64,000 nt of DNA, from the NCBI RefSeq assembly GCF_000614975.1, contig NZ_BALM01000006.1, positions 105,973 to 169,972 of the forward strand, read 5' to 3'. The notes beneath the pieces were generated by a model. It saw only the letters and a program-made list of their open reading frames with translations, was not told the DNA's origin and ran no database searches. The translations under genes were made by a program, and so were the position numbers. The stretch's first letter is position 1. Every line of letters begins with the position of its first letter. Source of the DNA: Shewanella marina JCM 15074. GTDB taxonomy: Bacteria; Pseudomonadota; Gammaproteobacteria; Enterobacterales; Shewanellaceae. Below, piece after piece: positions 27,507 to 36,740 of the stretch.

Positions 27507-28834
27507 ATGTTAGTACTTAAAAATGCCACTGCAGTGCAATTTGAACCTGCAATGGTGCAGCAGCATATCGATATCGTCATTGATGGCGACATGATAAAAG
27601 CGGTTGGTCCTAATTTGGCGGCGCAATATCCACAAGCTGAAATTAAGGATATGCGCGGAAAATTAGTGATGCCAGGCATTGTTTGCTCACACAACCATTT
27701 CTATTCAGGCCTTGCGCGTGGTGTGATTGCCAATATCGCCCCTAGCCAGATTTTATCTCAATTCTAAAAAATCTATGGTGGCGCATGGATTGCGCTTTAG
27801 ATGAAGAGGCGGTTTATTACAGTGGCTTAATTTGCTCGTTAGAAGCGATTAAATCAGGTTGTACTAGCGTGATTGATCATCATGCATCGCCAAATTACAT
27901 CAAAGGTTCGTTAGCGACGTTACGTAAAGGCTTTATTAAAGCAGGTTTACGTGGCATGACCTGTTATGAAGTGACTGACCGCAATGGCGGTGCGAAAGAG
28001 ATGCAAGCTGGCGTACTAGAGAACATCGAGTTTGCTCAGTTGATTGATAGCCATAAAGCAAAAGCTGATGAGCCATATTTGGTGGAAGCGCATATTGGTG
28101 CTCATGCGCCATTTACGGTCACTAATGATGGTTTGTCGATGATGTCTGAGGCGATGCAAGTGACGGGTCGTGGTCTGCATATCCATGTGGCTGAAGATCG
28201 TTATGATGTGACCCATAGTCATCACCACTATAGCCAAGATATTGTTGAGCGTTTAGACAGCTTTGGTTTGATTAATAGCAAAACCTTGTTAGCTCATGGT
28301 TTGTTCTTGTCAGACAAAGACGCGCAAATTCTTAATGAAAGAGATGGTTTCTTAGCTCATAACGCGCGTTCAAATATGAATAATAACGTGGGTTATAACC
28401 AGCTATTAAGTCGTTTTAATAATGTGGTATTAGGCACTGATGGTATTGGCGCAGATATGTTTGAAGAGCTTAAATTTGCCTTCTTTAAACACCGTGATGC
28501 GGGCGGCCCATTATGGCCAGACAGCTTTATGAAAAATCTATTTAACGGCAACCAAGTTTTAGCTCGCAACTTTGGCGCTAAATTTGGCCAGTTAGCTGCA
28601 GGTTATAAAGCTGACCTAACGATTCTTGATTATGTTAGTCCGACGCCACTACTTGCCGATAACTTAGCGGGTCATATGGCGTTTGGTATTAACTCTGGCA
28701 ACGTCGACAGTGTGGTGGTTGAAGGCCGCTTTGTGTATGAAGGTCGTCAATTCCCATTTGATATTGCGCCAATTTATGCTGAAGCCGCTAAGGTTGCTAA
28801 GCGCGTTTGGCAAAATATGGATAATCTAGACTAA
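27507..28834 (+). CDS. ssnA: Amidohydrolase SsnA (apparent frameshift)
   Basis: A metal-dependent amidohydrolase/aminohydrolase related to chlorohydrolases and guanine deaminase, part of the conserved anaerobic urate-degradation set. The metal motif CSHNHFYSG lies at about residues 61-69; further ligands are in VEAHIGAHAPF, HIHVAEDRYD and LGTDGIGADMFEE. The frame breaks at about 27747: CCTAGCCAGATTT should read CCTAGCCCAGATTT, one C missing, giving PSPDFISILKNLWWRMD. Repaired length is 442 residues, equal to E. coli SsnA. The ATG at 27507 has an AAGAGGG site; an upstream in-frame ATG at 27444 lacks family similarity. Confidence 0.92.
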
Positions 28835-28860
28835 TCAATAATTACTAACGTATTACCAGT

Positions 28861-28938
28861 AAACGACTGATTTTGATTCAAAATGTGAGGTTATCTAAGA
28901 GATAAGGACATTTGGGGTTAAGGTCAGTCGTTTTTGTT
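28861..28938 (+). ncRNA. Candidate structured leader or complex terminator upstream of xdhA
   Basis: AAACGACTGA (28861-28870) pairs perfectly with TCAGTCGTTT (28924-28933), which runs into a T-rich stretch. Inside, AAATGT / ACATTT (28881-28886 / 28908-28913) encloses TTATCT-AAG-AGATAA. Two asymmetric internal loops of purine-rich sequence remain. The shape suits a riboswitch whose closing stem is a terminator, but a plain ssnA terminator is also possible. Confidence 0.45.
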
Positions 28939-28971
28939 ATTAGCTGTTCTACATAATGTGAGAGATATTGT

Positions 28972-31152
28972 ATGGATACGGTAGATGCTCGATTCAAATG
29001 GCTTGAGGCCAATGGTGAAGCGCAGTACATTGCCGACCGCCACTACGATGGACTATTAGAGGGACGTTTTTATCGTTCCACTTGTTCTCGCGGTTACATT
29101 AAAGCGGTTAATGTGCCTGAACTTCCTGATGGATATTATCTTTTTTCGGCTAAAGATGTGCCGGGAACCAATCGCTTGCCTATTGTAGTACCTGATTGGC
29201 CCGCATTTGCAGACACTGAAGTGCGTTATATTGGCCAAGTCATTTTGCTGTTAGTTGGACCAGATCCTCTGGTATTGGAACAATTATTGACGCAAGTCAG
29301 TGTTGAATATGAACCTCTTACACCTGCTTATACCGTGGCGCAATCAAAGGCCTTGGTTGATGGCGCAATTCATAATCAAGACAACCTATTTGATGCTCAT
29401 CAAATTGATAAAGGTGACATTGAGGCTGGGTTTGCGCAAGCGGTCACGATTTTTGAAGAAACAGTCACTACTGGGTATCAAGAACATCTCTATTTAGAAA
29501 CTCAAGGCTGCGTCGGTTATGTTGCCGATAGTAAAGTGGTGATTGAAGGTTCGATGCAATGTCCTTGGTATGTTTATCATTGTATGTCGACCGTGTTAGG
29601 CCACCAGCATATCCGCGTTATTCAAGCGCCGACTGGCGGTGGTTTTGGCGGTAAAGAGGATTACCCTAATATCATTGCCGGGCCGTTAGCGGTCGCGGTT
29701 AATCAACTGCGGCAACCGATTAGAGTGGTACTTGAACGCCGTGAAGATATTGCCTTTACTTCTAAACGTCATCCCGTTGAATTTCACTATCGCACAGGGG
29801 TCGATAAACATGGTCAAATAGTGGCGATGGATATTAAATTTGACCTTAATTCAGGTGCTTATTTTAGTCTATCCGGCATCGTGTTACAGCGGGCGATTAC
29901 TACCGCGACTAACGTTTATGATATTGCTAATGTGCGTATTCAAGGCCAAGCTTGGTGTACCAATACCGTGCCTACAGGCGCATTTAGAGGCTTTGGGTCG
30001 CCGCAAACTTGTTTTTGTATTGAAAGCCATATGAATCATATTGCGCAGCAATTAGGACAAGCCCCATTAGCCTTTAAGCAAGCCCACCTTTTGACTAATC
30101 AATCAACTACGTTAACGGGCGCAAGTATTTTTGGTGAGTTAGTCATCACTGACTTGATTGAGCAGAGTGTATCAGCCTCTCAATATCTGGCTAAGCGTGC
30201 AGCCTATGCGGCGCAATCAAGCCAAGGCGCTTATCGAAAAGGGATTGGTATCTCGATATTCCAGCATGGTTGTGGTTTTGCAGGAGATCTAGAGGACACC
30301 TTGGTGAAAGCCAAAGTGCGTTTAATTAAAGATCAAAACGAACAAGTCACCATTTTAGTTTCTAATACTGATATTGGTCAGGGGTTAGTACTTACTTTCA
30401 GACAAATCGTTGCCGATACACTGGCTCTGCCATTATCTCAGGTTGATATTAGTGTTGTTGATACCGACAGCGTGCCTGATTCAGGCCCAACCGTGGCATC
30501 TCGTTCAATTGTGATTGTCGGTTACATTTTAGAGCAAGCGGCGCTGGCTTTAAAACAGCAATGGCAAGTGGGCGAGTATCAAGAGATTGAGCAAGATTAT
30601 CAAAAGCCAAGCTATCACCAATGGGATCAAATTAATTACCAAGGTAATGCTTATCAAAGCACCAGTTATGGCGTCAACGTGGTTGAAGTTGAAGTCGATA
30701 TGGCCAGTTATGAGGTCAAAATTAATGATGCTTGGGGCTGTTATGACATAGGCCATGTGATCAATGAACAGATCTTTAATGGTCAGATTGACGGTGGCAT
30801 GGTGCAAGCTCTGGGCTATGGTGCGATGGAAAAACTTGAACTTAATGGTGAGGGGGTATTTGCACAAAAGTCGATGGCAGATTACATGGTGCCGACCTCG
30901 TTAGATGTGCCTCGTATTCAACGTAGCTTAGTTGATAATCCGTATCCCTATGGCCCGCAGGGGGCTAAAGGTGGTGGAGAGCTGACCCATAATGGCGCGG
31001 CAAGTGCGTTTGTTGCTGCCGTTGAACAGGCTGTGGGTCAAGCCTTTAATCGTATCCCCGTCACTCCTGAGGTAATCGCTCAAACCCTAACGAATGAGCC
31101 ACAAGCCAACATTAAGCGAATAGATGTGGCGGAGGTCACTAATGAAAATTGA
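28972..31152 (+). CDS. xdhA: Xanthine dehydrogenase, molybdenum-binding subunit
   Basis: The large Mo-cytosine-dinucleotide subunit of a xanthine dehydrogenase-type hydroxylase, 726 residues (E. coli XdhA 752). Cofactor-binding segments are GGGFGGKEDYPN (about 222), GAFRGFGSPQTC and TDIGQG. The catalytic glutamate lies in GAKGGGEL (about 664-671). It hydroxylates purines, passing electrons through the 2Fe-2S subunit to FAD. The stop overlaps the next gene by 11 bases, so the three subunits are translationally coupled. The order A-C-B differs from A-B-C in E. coli. Nearby yqeB and yqeC suggest a selenium-dependent enzyme. Confidence 0.93.
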   Translation: MDTVDARFKWLEANGEAQYIADRHYDGLLEGRFYRSTCSRGYIKAVNVPELPDGYYLFSAKDVPGTNRLPIVVPDWPAFADTEVRYIGQVILLLVGPDPLVLEQLLTQVSVEYEPLTPAYTVAQSKALVDGAIHNQDNLFDAHQIDKGDIEAGFAQAVTIFEETVTTGYQEHLYLETQGCVGYVADSKVVIEGSMQCPWYVYHCMSTVLGHQHIRVIQAPTGGGFGGKEDYPNIIAGPLAVAVNQLRQPIRVVLERREDIAFTSKRHPVEFHYRTGVDKHGQIVAMDIKFDLNSGAYFSLSGIVLQRAITTATNVYDIANVRIQGQAWCTNTVPTGAFRGFGSPQTCFCIESHMNHIAQQLGQAPLAFKQAHLLTNQSTTLTGASIFGELVITDLIEQSVSASQYLAKRAAYAAQSSQGAYRKGIGISIFQHGCGFAGDLEDTLVKAKVRLIKDQNEQVTILVSNTDIGQGLVLTFRQIVADTLALPLSQVDISVVDTDSVPDSGPTVASRSIVIVGYILEQAALALKQQWQVGEYQEIEQDYQKPSYHQWDQINYQGNAYQSTSYGVNVVEVEVDMASYEVKINDAWGCYDIGHVINEQIFNGQIDGGMVQALGYGAMEKLELNGEGVFAQKSMADYMVPTSLDVPRIQRSLVDNPYPYGPQGAKGGGELTHNGAASAFVAAVEQAVGQAFNRIPVTPEVIAQTLTNEPQANIKRIDVAEVTNEN

Positions 31153-31612
31153 ATTTACCTTAAATCAACAACCGATTGCGGTAGATGTTGATCCGATGCA
31201 AACACTGTTGATGACTTTACGCCAAGATTGTGGCTTAACAGCCAGTAAGGAAGGCTGTAATGAGGGCGAGTGCGGTGCTTGTAGTGTGTTAGTCAATGGC
31301 CAGCTAGTGAATGCCTGTTTATTACCGATTGCGCAGGTCAGTGGCAATCATGTGCAAACGTTAGAAGGCTTACGACAAACAGAAAAAGGGCAATGCGTGA
31401 TCAATGCCCTGCTGGAAGCAAAAGGGGTACAGTGTGGTTTTTGTAGTCCCGGCATGGTGTTGGCGCTATATGTGTTATTAGAGCAGCATCCACAGCCGAC
31501 CGAGCAACAAGTACGTACCGCATTATCGGGTAATTTATGTCGCTGTACCGGCTATAGCATGATAGTCGATGCTGCTTTTATTGCTGCAACGAAAGGAGCT
31601 GGGCTATGGTAG
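31142..31612 (+). CDS. xdhC: Xanthine dehydrogenase, 2Fe-2S subunit
   Basis: A 156-residue iron-sulfur subunit with two [2Fe-2S] clusters. The plant-type cluster ligands are in CNEGECGACSVLVNGQLVNAC, read from about residue 37, and the second cluster in QCGFCSPGM and LCRCTGY. It carries electrons from the molybdenum site to FAD. The ATG at 31142 overlaps the xdhA stop and has a GGAGG site inside xdhA. It overlaps xdhB by seven bases. The complete ligand set contrasts with the cluster-less domain of XdhD nearby. Confidence 0.94.
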   Translation: MKIEFTLNQQPIAVDVDPMQTLLMTLRQDCGLTASKEGCNEGECGACSVLVNGQLVNACLLPIAQVSGNHVQTLEGLRQTEKGQCVINALLEAKGVQCGFCSPGMVLALYVLLEQHPQPTEQQVRTALSGNLCRCTGYSMIVDAAFIAATKGAGLW

Positions 31613-32457
31613 CTATTTATCGACCTACGCAATTAGCGGATGCGCTTGCAGTATTAACCAATGAGACATGTACGGTATTTGCTGGTGGTACTGATTTAAT
31701 GGTTAGGCATAGAGTTCGCCCCAATATTGTGGCTGATTTTAGTCAACCAGTGATGTTTATTGATGCCATTACTGAGTTGGGGCAAATTCAGACACTGGCT
31801 GACGGAACTTTACGAATTGGTGCTGCCGTGACCTTGGCCCAATTGATTGCTCATCCATTGATACCTGATCTACTCAAGCAAAGTGCTGCTAAAATCGCTG
31901 CGCCAGCATTACGCAATCGCGCTACTTTAGTGGGTAATGTGTGTAATGCTTCACCGGCTGCTGATACCTTACCTATCTTGTATTTATTAGATGCAAAGGT
32001 ACAGTTACAGAGCTGCCAAGGTGAACGAACTATGGCGCTTACGCAATTTATTTTGGGTCCGGGGCAAACCCCTATTGATGGTTGTGAACTATTGACTTGG
32101 CTTGAAATCCCACCACAGCAATTTACACAAACCTTTTATCACAAAGTCGGCACGCGAGCTGCCAATGCTTTAACTAAGGTATCTGTGGTGGCTGCGGCGC
32201 AGGTTGTTGACGAACATGTATTAGATTGGCGCATTGCATTTGGTGCCGTGGCACCGACGGTCGTGCGATCGCCATCACTGGAACAGTTAGTGGTTGGTTT
32301 AAATGTGAGTCAATTACAACAAACTCATTTTATCACCCAGCTACAGCAACAATATGCTGAATTAATTGTGCCTATTGATGATCAGCGCTCAACGGCTAAA
32401 TATCGAAAACAAGTGGCACTTAATTTATTAAAGCGTTGGTTGTTGATGATTAATTAA
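31606..32457 (+). CDS. xdhB: Xanthine dehydrogenase, FAD-binding subunit
   Basis: The FAD subunit of the XdhACB complex, 283 residues (E. coli XdhB 292). It begins VAIYRPTQLADALAVL and has the FAD-binding loop FAGGTDLMV and the second motif LRNRATLVGNVCNASPAAD. The start overlaps the xdhC stop. An intrinsic terminator follows at 32477. It delivers electrons to NAD+ or another acceptor; the acceptor is not predictable here. Confidence 0.93.
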   Translation: MVAIYRPTQLADALAVLTNETCTVFAGGTDLMVRHRVRPNIVADFSQPVMFIDAITELGQIQTLADGTLRIGAAVTLAQLIAHPLIPDLLKQSAAKIAAPALRNRATLVGNVCNASPAADTLPILYLLDAKVQLQSCQGERTMALTQFILGPGQTPIDGCELLTWLEIPPQQFTQTFYHKVGTRAANALTKVSVVAAAQVVDEHVLDWRIAFGAVAPTVVRSPSLEQLVVGLNVSQLQQTHFITQLQQQYAELIVPIDDQRSTAKYRKQVALNLLKRWLLMIN

Positions 32458-32476
32458 AATTATACTGAAAAGACTA

Positions 32477-32505
32477 AAGCCACTTATAACAAAGTGGCTT
32501 TTTTA
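32477..32505 (+). terminator. Intrinsic terminator of xdhACB
   Basis: AAGCCACTT / AAGTGGCTT nine-base-pair stem with a T run. Confidence 0.9.
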
Positions 32506-32633
32506 TGTTGAAAGCAAAATAAATTAATTATTAGGTACGATATAAAATATATACATGAATTATATGAGTATAGTTTAGTGCTATCACCTATATTTTATTT
32601 AAGGTTAAATCATTGATTTTGTTGGTTGTTATG

Positions 32634-32658
32634 TCATTTTATCATATTGATAAAATGA
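32634..32658. promoter_or_regulatory. AT-rich perfect inverted repeat
   Basis: TCATTTTATC-ATATT-GATAAAATGA, a 10-bp perfect dyad eight bases upstream of the candidate YgeV site. It could be part of a composite operator. Confidence 0.4.
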
Positions 32659-32663
32659 TATTG

Positions 32664-32679
32664 ATTTGATAGCAAATCT
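32664..32679 (+). promoter_or_regulatory. Candidate YgeV binding site upstream of ygfM
   Basis: GATTTG-ATAG-CAAATC-like palindrome containing TTGATAGC (32666-32673), about 140 bp upstream of the sigma-54 element. It is the most symmetric of the three occurrences. Confidence 0.5.
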
Positions 32680-32811
32680 TATGGTTTTTGGGTGGTTTAT
32701 ATATGCGTAAATTAGCTTTTTTCCGTTCATTAAAATCAAATTCGACAAAATAGATATTAAAACTCGATTAGCTTCACAAACACCGCGGTTAAATGGACTT
32801 AATTGTGAGGT

Positions 32812-32827
32812 TGGCTTGGTTATTGCT
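32812..32827 (+). promoter_or_regulatory. Sigma-54 promoter of ygfM-xdhD
   Basis: TGGCTTGGTTATTGCT has the TGGC and TTGCT halves at exact spacing, nearly the same as the ygfK element. It is 79 bp upstream of the ygfM ATG. Confidence 0.75.
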
Positions 32828-32905
32828 CTGTTTAATTTAAATCGCAATTTTATTAAACGATTAAATATTAAATTTAATCAGTGACAATCAAGAAAGGGAA
32901 CCGTG

Positions 32906-33697
32906 ATGATTGAACATTATTTTCGCCCTAAAACAGTGAGTGAAGCATTGCAATTGATGGATAAGCATCAAGCTAATGCGACTTGGTTTGGTAGTGGCTC
33001 AAAGTTAAATGCAACCCCAACTAAAACGGTTAAAACCGTGGCTATCTCACTGTCTGATATGAAGTTGAATCAGATTGAACAGGTGCAAGGTGAATTACAT
33101 ATAGGTGCGACCTGTAGTTTACAAAGCATTATTGATCATGAGTTGACGCCTGACGCACTTAAACAAGCCGCAGCCTTTGTTTATTCTCGTCATGTGCGTA
33201 ATCAAGCTTCTATTGCTGGTGAAATTGCAGCGATGCAAGATGAAGCTGTGGTAGTGCCTGCATTAATTGCGTTAAATGCCCAATTACAATTAGCTGGCGA
33301 TTTGACTGTTGGTATTGAAGAGTACCTAAGCTCTGATCGTGGCTTAATCTTGAAAGTGATTATTCCTGAGCCAAAGTGCGCTTGTTTAACTCATACATTA
33401 CGTCGTTCAGCCGCTGGCCATGCTGTGTTTACCGCTGCGGTTGCCGTTGATGCTGCAGGTAACACTATTATTGCATTAGATGGCATGAATACTTTAGGTG
33501 AGCGCCAAGCTAAACCGATTCGTCTGACTGATGTTGAGAAGTTAAATCTCACTGAAGAAGCACTAGAACAAGCGATTAGCAAATCTATTTTCCCGGTTGA
33601 AGATATCCGTGGCAGCGTAGCTTACAAACGCTATATCTGCTCGATTGTGATCAGTGATTTAGTGGCTGAATGTAAACAATTGGCAGGGAGAGCATAA
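32906..33697 (+). CDS. ygfM: FAD-binding subunit of XdhD system, YgfM
   Basis: A 263-residue molybdopterin-dehydrogenase FAD-domain protein, orthologous in style to E. coli YgfM (about 259). The start MIEHYFRPKTVSEALQL, a degenerate FAD loop WFGSGSKLNATPT, and VYSRHVRNQASIAGEIAAMQ match that branch rather than XdhB. The C-terminal EDIRGSVAYKRYI is also conserved. I chose the ATG at 32906 (AAAGGGAA site) over the GTG one codon upstream. It is one base from xdhD and surely co-translated, likely as the FAD partner of XdhD. Confidence 0.9.
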   Translation: MIEHYFRPKTVSEALQLMDKHQANATWFGSGSKLNATPTKTVKTVAISLSDMKLNQIEQVQGELHIGATCSLQSIIDHELTPDALKQAAAFVYSRHVRNQASIAGEIAAMQDEAVVVPALIALNAQLQLAGDLTVGIEEYLSSDRGLILKVIIPEPKCACLTHTLRRSAAGHAVFTAAVAVDAAGNTIIALDGMNTLGERQAKPIRLTDVEKLNLTEEALEQAISKSIFPVEDIRGSVAYKRYICSIVISDLVAECKQLAGRA

Positions 33698-33698
33698 G

Positions 33699-36569
33699 AT
33701 GACTATTTCATTTATTTTAAATGGCCGTGAGCAACAATTAAATTGTGCTATTGGCGCCAATATGCAGCAAGTATTACACGGTTTAGGCTTACATTCTGTG
33801 CGTAACAGTGATGATGGCTTTGGCTTTGCTGGCTCTGATGTTATCCGCGTCAACGGCACTTTAGTTAATGCTTCATTGTTAATCGCTGCACAGCTTGAAG
33901 GTGCAGAAGTTCAGACTGCTGAATCATTAGGTACTTGGCAACAATTGAGTCTAGTACAACAAGCGATGATTGATGTTGGTGTGGTGCAGTCAGGTTATAA
34001 CGACCCTGCAATGGCGTTAGTGATTACCGATCTTCTTGAGCGTATTCCACAGCCTAACCGTGAACAGATTAATGATGCATTAAGTGGCGTATTCCACCGT
34101 GATGCAGGTTACCAGCAGTTCTATGATGTGGTGGCATTGGCAAGCAAGCGCTTACAAGATCCACTCTATCAGCAGCAATATGCCCCTGAGTTTAGAGATG
34201 ACTTAGCCATCGTGGGTAAGAACTGCGCTAAGATTGATGCGGCTAAAATGCTACGGGCACAACCTTGCTATGTGGAAGATAGAATCCCGGCTAATGCTTG
34301 TGTGGTTAAAATGCTACGCAGTCCACACCCACATGCTTGGATTAAACACCTTGATGTGAGCAAGGCTGAGGCTGTTGCTGGTGTGGTAACCATTATTACC
34401 CATAAAAACTGCCCAGATATCTCTTATACGCCAGGTGGTCAAAGTGCGCCTGAACCATCACCATTAGATCGCCGCATGTTTGGCTTAAAGATGCGTCATG
34501 TGGGTGACCGTGTCGCAGCTGTTGTAGCTGAGTCGGTTGAAATTGCAGAGCAAGCACTAGCACTGATTGAAGTTGAATATGATGTGTTGCAACCTGTAAT
34601 GGATATTGACCAAGCTTTAGCCGTTGATGCACCAATTATTCATAATGAGCCGATTGAATACCGTTGTGGTGAGCCTGCTGATTTAGCTGAGCAAAATTTA
34701 AATGCGGATCCACGTGAAGGTAAGCTGATTGTTAACTTCCCAATTGGTTGTTTCCCGCGTAAGAATATCGCCGCCAGTGTGCGTGGTCATATTGGTGATA
34801 TGGAGCAGGGCTTCGCTGATGCGGATGTGATTATCGAGCGTACATATGAGTCTAAGCAAGCACAGCAATTGCCTGTAGAAACGCATATTTGTTACAGCTA
34901 CATGGATGATGACCGTTTAGTGTTACACGACTCTACTCAGGTGCCTTGGCATGTGCGTCGTCAAGTGGCTAACATTCTAGGCGTTAAGCAAAATAAAGTG
35001 CATATCGTTAAAGAGCGTGTCGGTGGTGGTTATGGTTCTAAGCAAGATATCTTATTAGAAGATGTGTGTGCTTGGGCAACATGGACTACAGGCCGTCCTG
35101 TGTATTTCCACCATACCCGTGAAGAGGAGTTCATCTGTAACTCTAGTCGTCACGTGGCTAAGGTGACCGTGAAGTTAGGCGCTAAAAAAGATGGCACCAT
35201 CACTGCCATTGATATGGATTTTAAAGCCAACACCGGCCCTTACGGTAACCATGCGTTAACTGTGCCTTGTAATGGCCCTGCGTTGTCATTACCACTTTAT
35301 CCATGTGATAACGTCGACTTCAGAGTAACCACTTACTACTCAAATATCTGTCCAACAGGTGCATACCAAGGTTATGGCGCGCCAAAAGGTAACTTTGCAC
35401 TGACCATGATTATGGCTGAGCTTGCCGAGCAGTTAGGTATTGACCATTTAGATATGGTTGAGAAAAACCGAGTGGTAGAAGGCCAAGAGTTGAAGATTTT
35501 AGGTGCCATTGGTGAAGGTAAAGCACCAACATCAGTGCCTAAAGTTCACAGTTGTGCATTAGAGCCAATTCTTAAAATTGGTCGTGACATGATTGAGTGG
35601 GATAGTCCAAAAACACAAGACGGTGATTGGGCAACGGGTCGTGGTGTCGCGATTATCCAGCAAAAATCGGGTATTCCTGATATCGACCAAGCTAACTGCA
35701 GCATGCAAATGGCATCAGATGGCACCTTTATTGTGCACTCTGGTGGCGCTGATATCGGTACGGGTTTAGATACGGTTATCAACAAATTAGTGGCTGAAGT
35801 TCTATGCTGCCCAATGTCAGACATTACTATTCACTCTGGCGATACTGACCATACTCCATTTGATAAAGGCGCTTACGCTTCATCTGGCACTTGTTTCTCT
35901 GGTAACGCGGCCAAGATTGCTGCTGAAGCGATGCAGGCTAAGATTTTGGCTTGTGGCGCAGAGATGCTCGGTGAGCCTGTAGATCAAGTGAAGTTAGTGG
36001 CACCAGGTGTTGTTAAAGGCTTAAGTGGTCAAGTGGGTTATGGCGAGATTGCGCATAAAGCTGAAAGTGGCACAGGTTGGGGACAACTGCTTGCATCGGG
36101 TTGTTACACCACTTCTGAGTTTGCTTTCCCTTATGGTGCTAACTTTGCAGAAGTGGCAGTTAACCGCCGCACCGGTGAAATTAAACTGAATAAGTTCTAT
36201 GCGCTGCTTGATTGCGGTACTCCAGTTAACCCTGATTTAGCTCTCGGCCAAATCTATGGTGCCAGCATGCGTGCGATTGGTCATAGCTTGTTTGAAGAGA
36301 TTATTTACAACGAACAAGGTATTCCACAAACTCGCGATTTAAAAACTTATGGTGCGCCAATGATTGACGATATTCCATTTGATTTTAAAGCCGTATTAGT
36401 CCCTAGTGATGATCCTGTTGGCCCTTATGGTGCTAAGTCTATCTCTGAAATTGGTGTTAATGGTGCAGCGCCTGCTATTGCTAGCGCAATCCACGATGCA
36501 TGTGGTGTTTGGCTACGTGATTGGCACTTTACGCCAGAGAAAATTTTAGCTGGATTAAACAAGCTGTAA
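33699..36569 (+). CDS. xdhD: XdhD molybdenum hydroxylase (hypoxanthine oxidase type)
   Basis: A 956-residue fused hydroxylase, the same length as E. coli XdhD, a probable hypoxanthine/purine hydroxylase. Residues 1-150 follow the 2Fe-2S subunit fold, but the ligand cysteines are gone: SVRNSDDGFGFAGSDVI and VQSGYNDPAM stand where CxxxxCGAC and CGFCxPG would be. The Mo domain is complete, with GGGYGSKQD (about 441), GAYQGYGAPKG and catalytic Glu in GAKSISEIG (about 910). Electron exit must differ from XdhACB; YgfM FAD or YgfK are candidates (inference). A terminator follows. Confidence 0.93.
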   Translation: MTISFILNGREQQLNCAIGANMQQVLHGLGLHSVRNSDDGFGFAGSDVIRVNGTLVNASLLIAAQLEGAEVQTAESLGTWQQLSLVQQAMIDVGVVQSGYNDPAMALVITDLLERIPQPNREQINDALSGVFHRDAGYQQFYDVVALASKRLQDPLYQQQYAPEFRDDLAIVGKNCAKIDAAKMLRAQPCYVEDRIPANACVVKMLRSPHPHAWIKHLDVSKAEAVAGVVTIITHKNCPDISYTPGGQSAPEPSPLDRRMFGLKMRHVGDRVAAVVAESVEIAEQALALIEVEYDVLQPVMDIDQALAVDAPIIHNEPIEYRCGEPADLAEQNLNADPREGKLIVNFPIGCFPRKNIAASVRGHIGDMEQGFADADVIIERTYESKQAQQLPVETHICYSYMDDDRLVLHDSTQVPWHVRRQVANILGVKQNKVHIVKERVGGGYGSKQDILLEDVCAWATWTTGRPVYFHHTREEEFICNSSRHVAKVTVKLGAKKDGTITAIDMDFKANTGPYGNHALTVPCNGPALSLPLYPCDNVDFRVTTYYSNICPTGAYQGYGAPKGNFALTMIMAELAEQLGIDHLDMVEKNRVVEGQELKILGAIGEGKAPTSVPKVHSCALEPILKIGRDMIEWDSPKTQDGDWATGRGVAIIQQKSGIPDIDQANCSMQMASDGTFIVHSGGADIGTGLDTVINKLVAEVLCCPMSDITIHSGDTDHTPFDKGAYASSGTCFSGNAAKIAAEAMQAKILACGAEMLGEPVDQVKLVAPGVVKGLSGQVGYGEIAHKAESGTGWGQLLASGCYTTSEFAFPYGANFAEVAVNRRTGEIKLNKFYALLDCGTPVNPDLALGQIYGASMRAIGHSLFEEIIYNEQGIPQTRDLKTYGAPMIDDIPFDFKAVLVPSDDPVGPYGAKSISEIGVNGAAPAIASAIHDACGVWLRDWHFTPEKILAGLNKL

Positions 36570-36576
36570 TCCGATA

Positions 36577-36614
36577 AGAGCGACTGTTTTTAAGTAAATA
36601 GTCGCTCTTTTTGT
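36577..36614 (+). terminator. Intrinsic terminator of ygfM-xdhD
   Basis: AGAGCGACT / AGTCGCTCT nine-base-pair stem with a T run after the xdhD stop. Confidence 0.88.
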
Positions 36615-36740
36615 ATCTATTGCAATGGTAATTAGCTGATTAATTATTATTGAAATAAATATTAACTAATTGTTTTTAAAGATTTAAAGGTGTTTGTCAT
36701 TGAATTTTAATTAAATAAATATAACGATTGAGGGATCATT

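Larger units (their letters stand above)
32458..32905. other. Regulatory region upstream of ygfM
   Basis: About 450 bases without a convincing gene. In order it holds the xdhB terminator, a 10-bp AT-rich inverted repeat (32634-32658), the palindromic GATTTG-ATAG-CAAATC site that includes TTGATAGC, and a sigma-54 promoter (32812-32827). Confidence 0.65.

Noticed and set aside
32629..32847. 72-residue minus-strand frame in the xdhB-ygfM gap
   Set aside because: It overlaps the sigma-54 element and the dyads and shows no protein-like motif.
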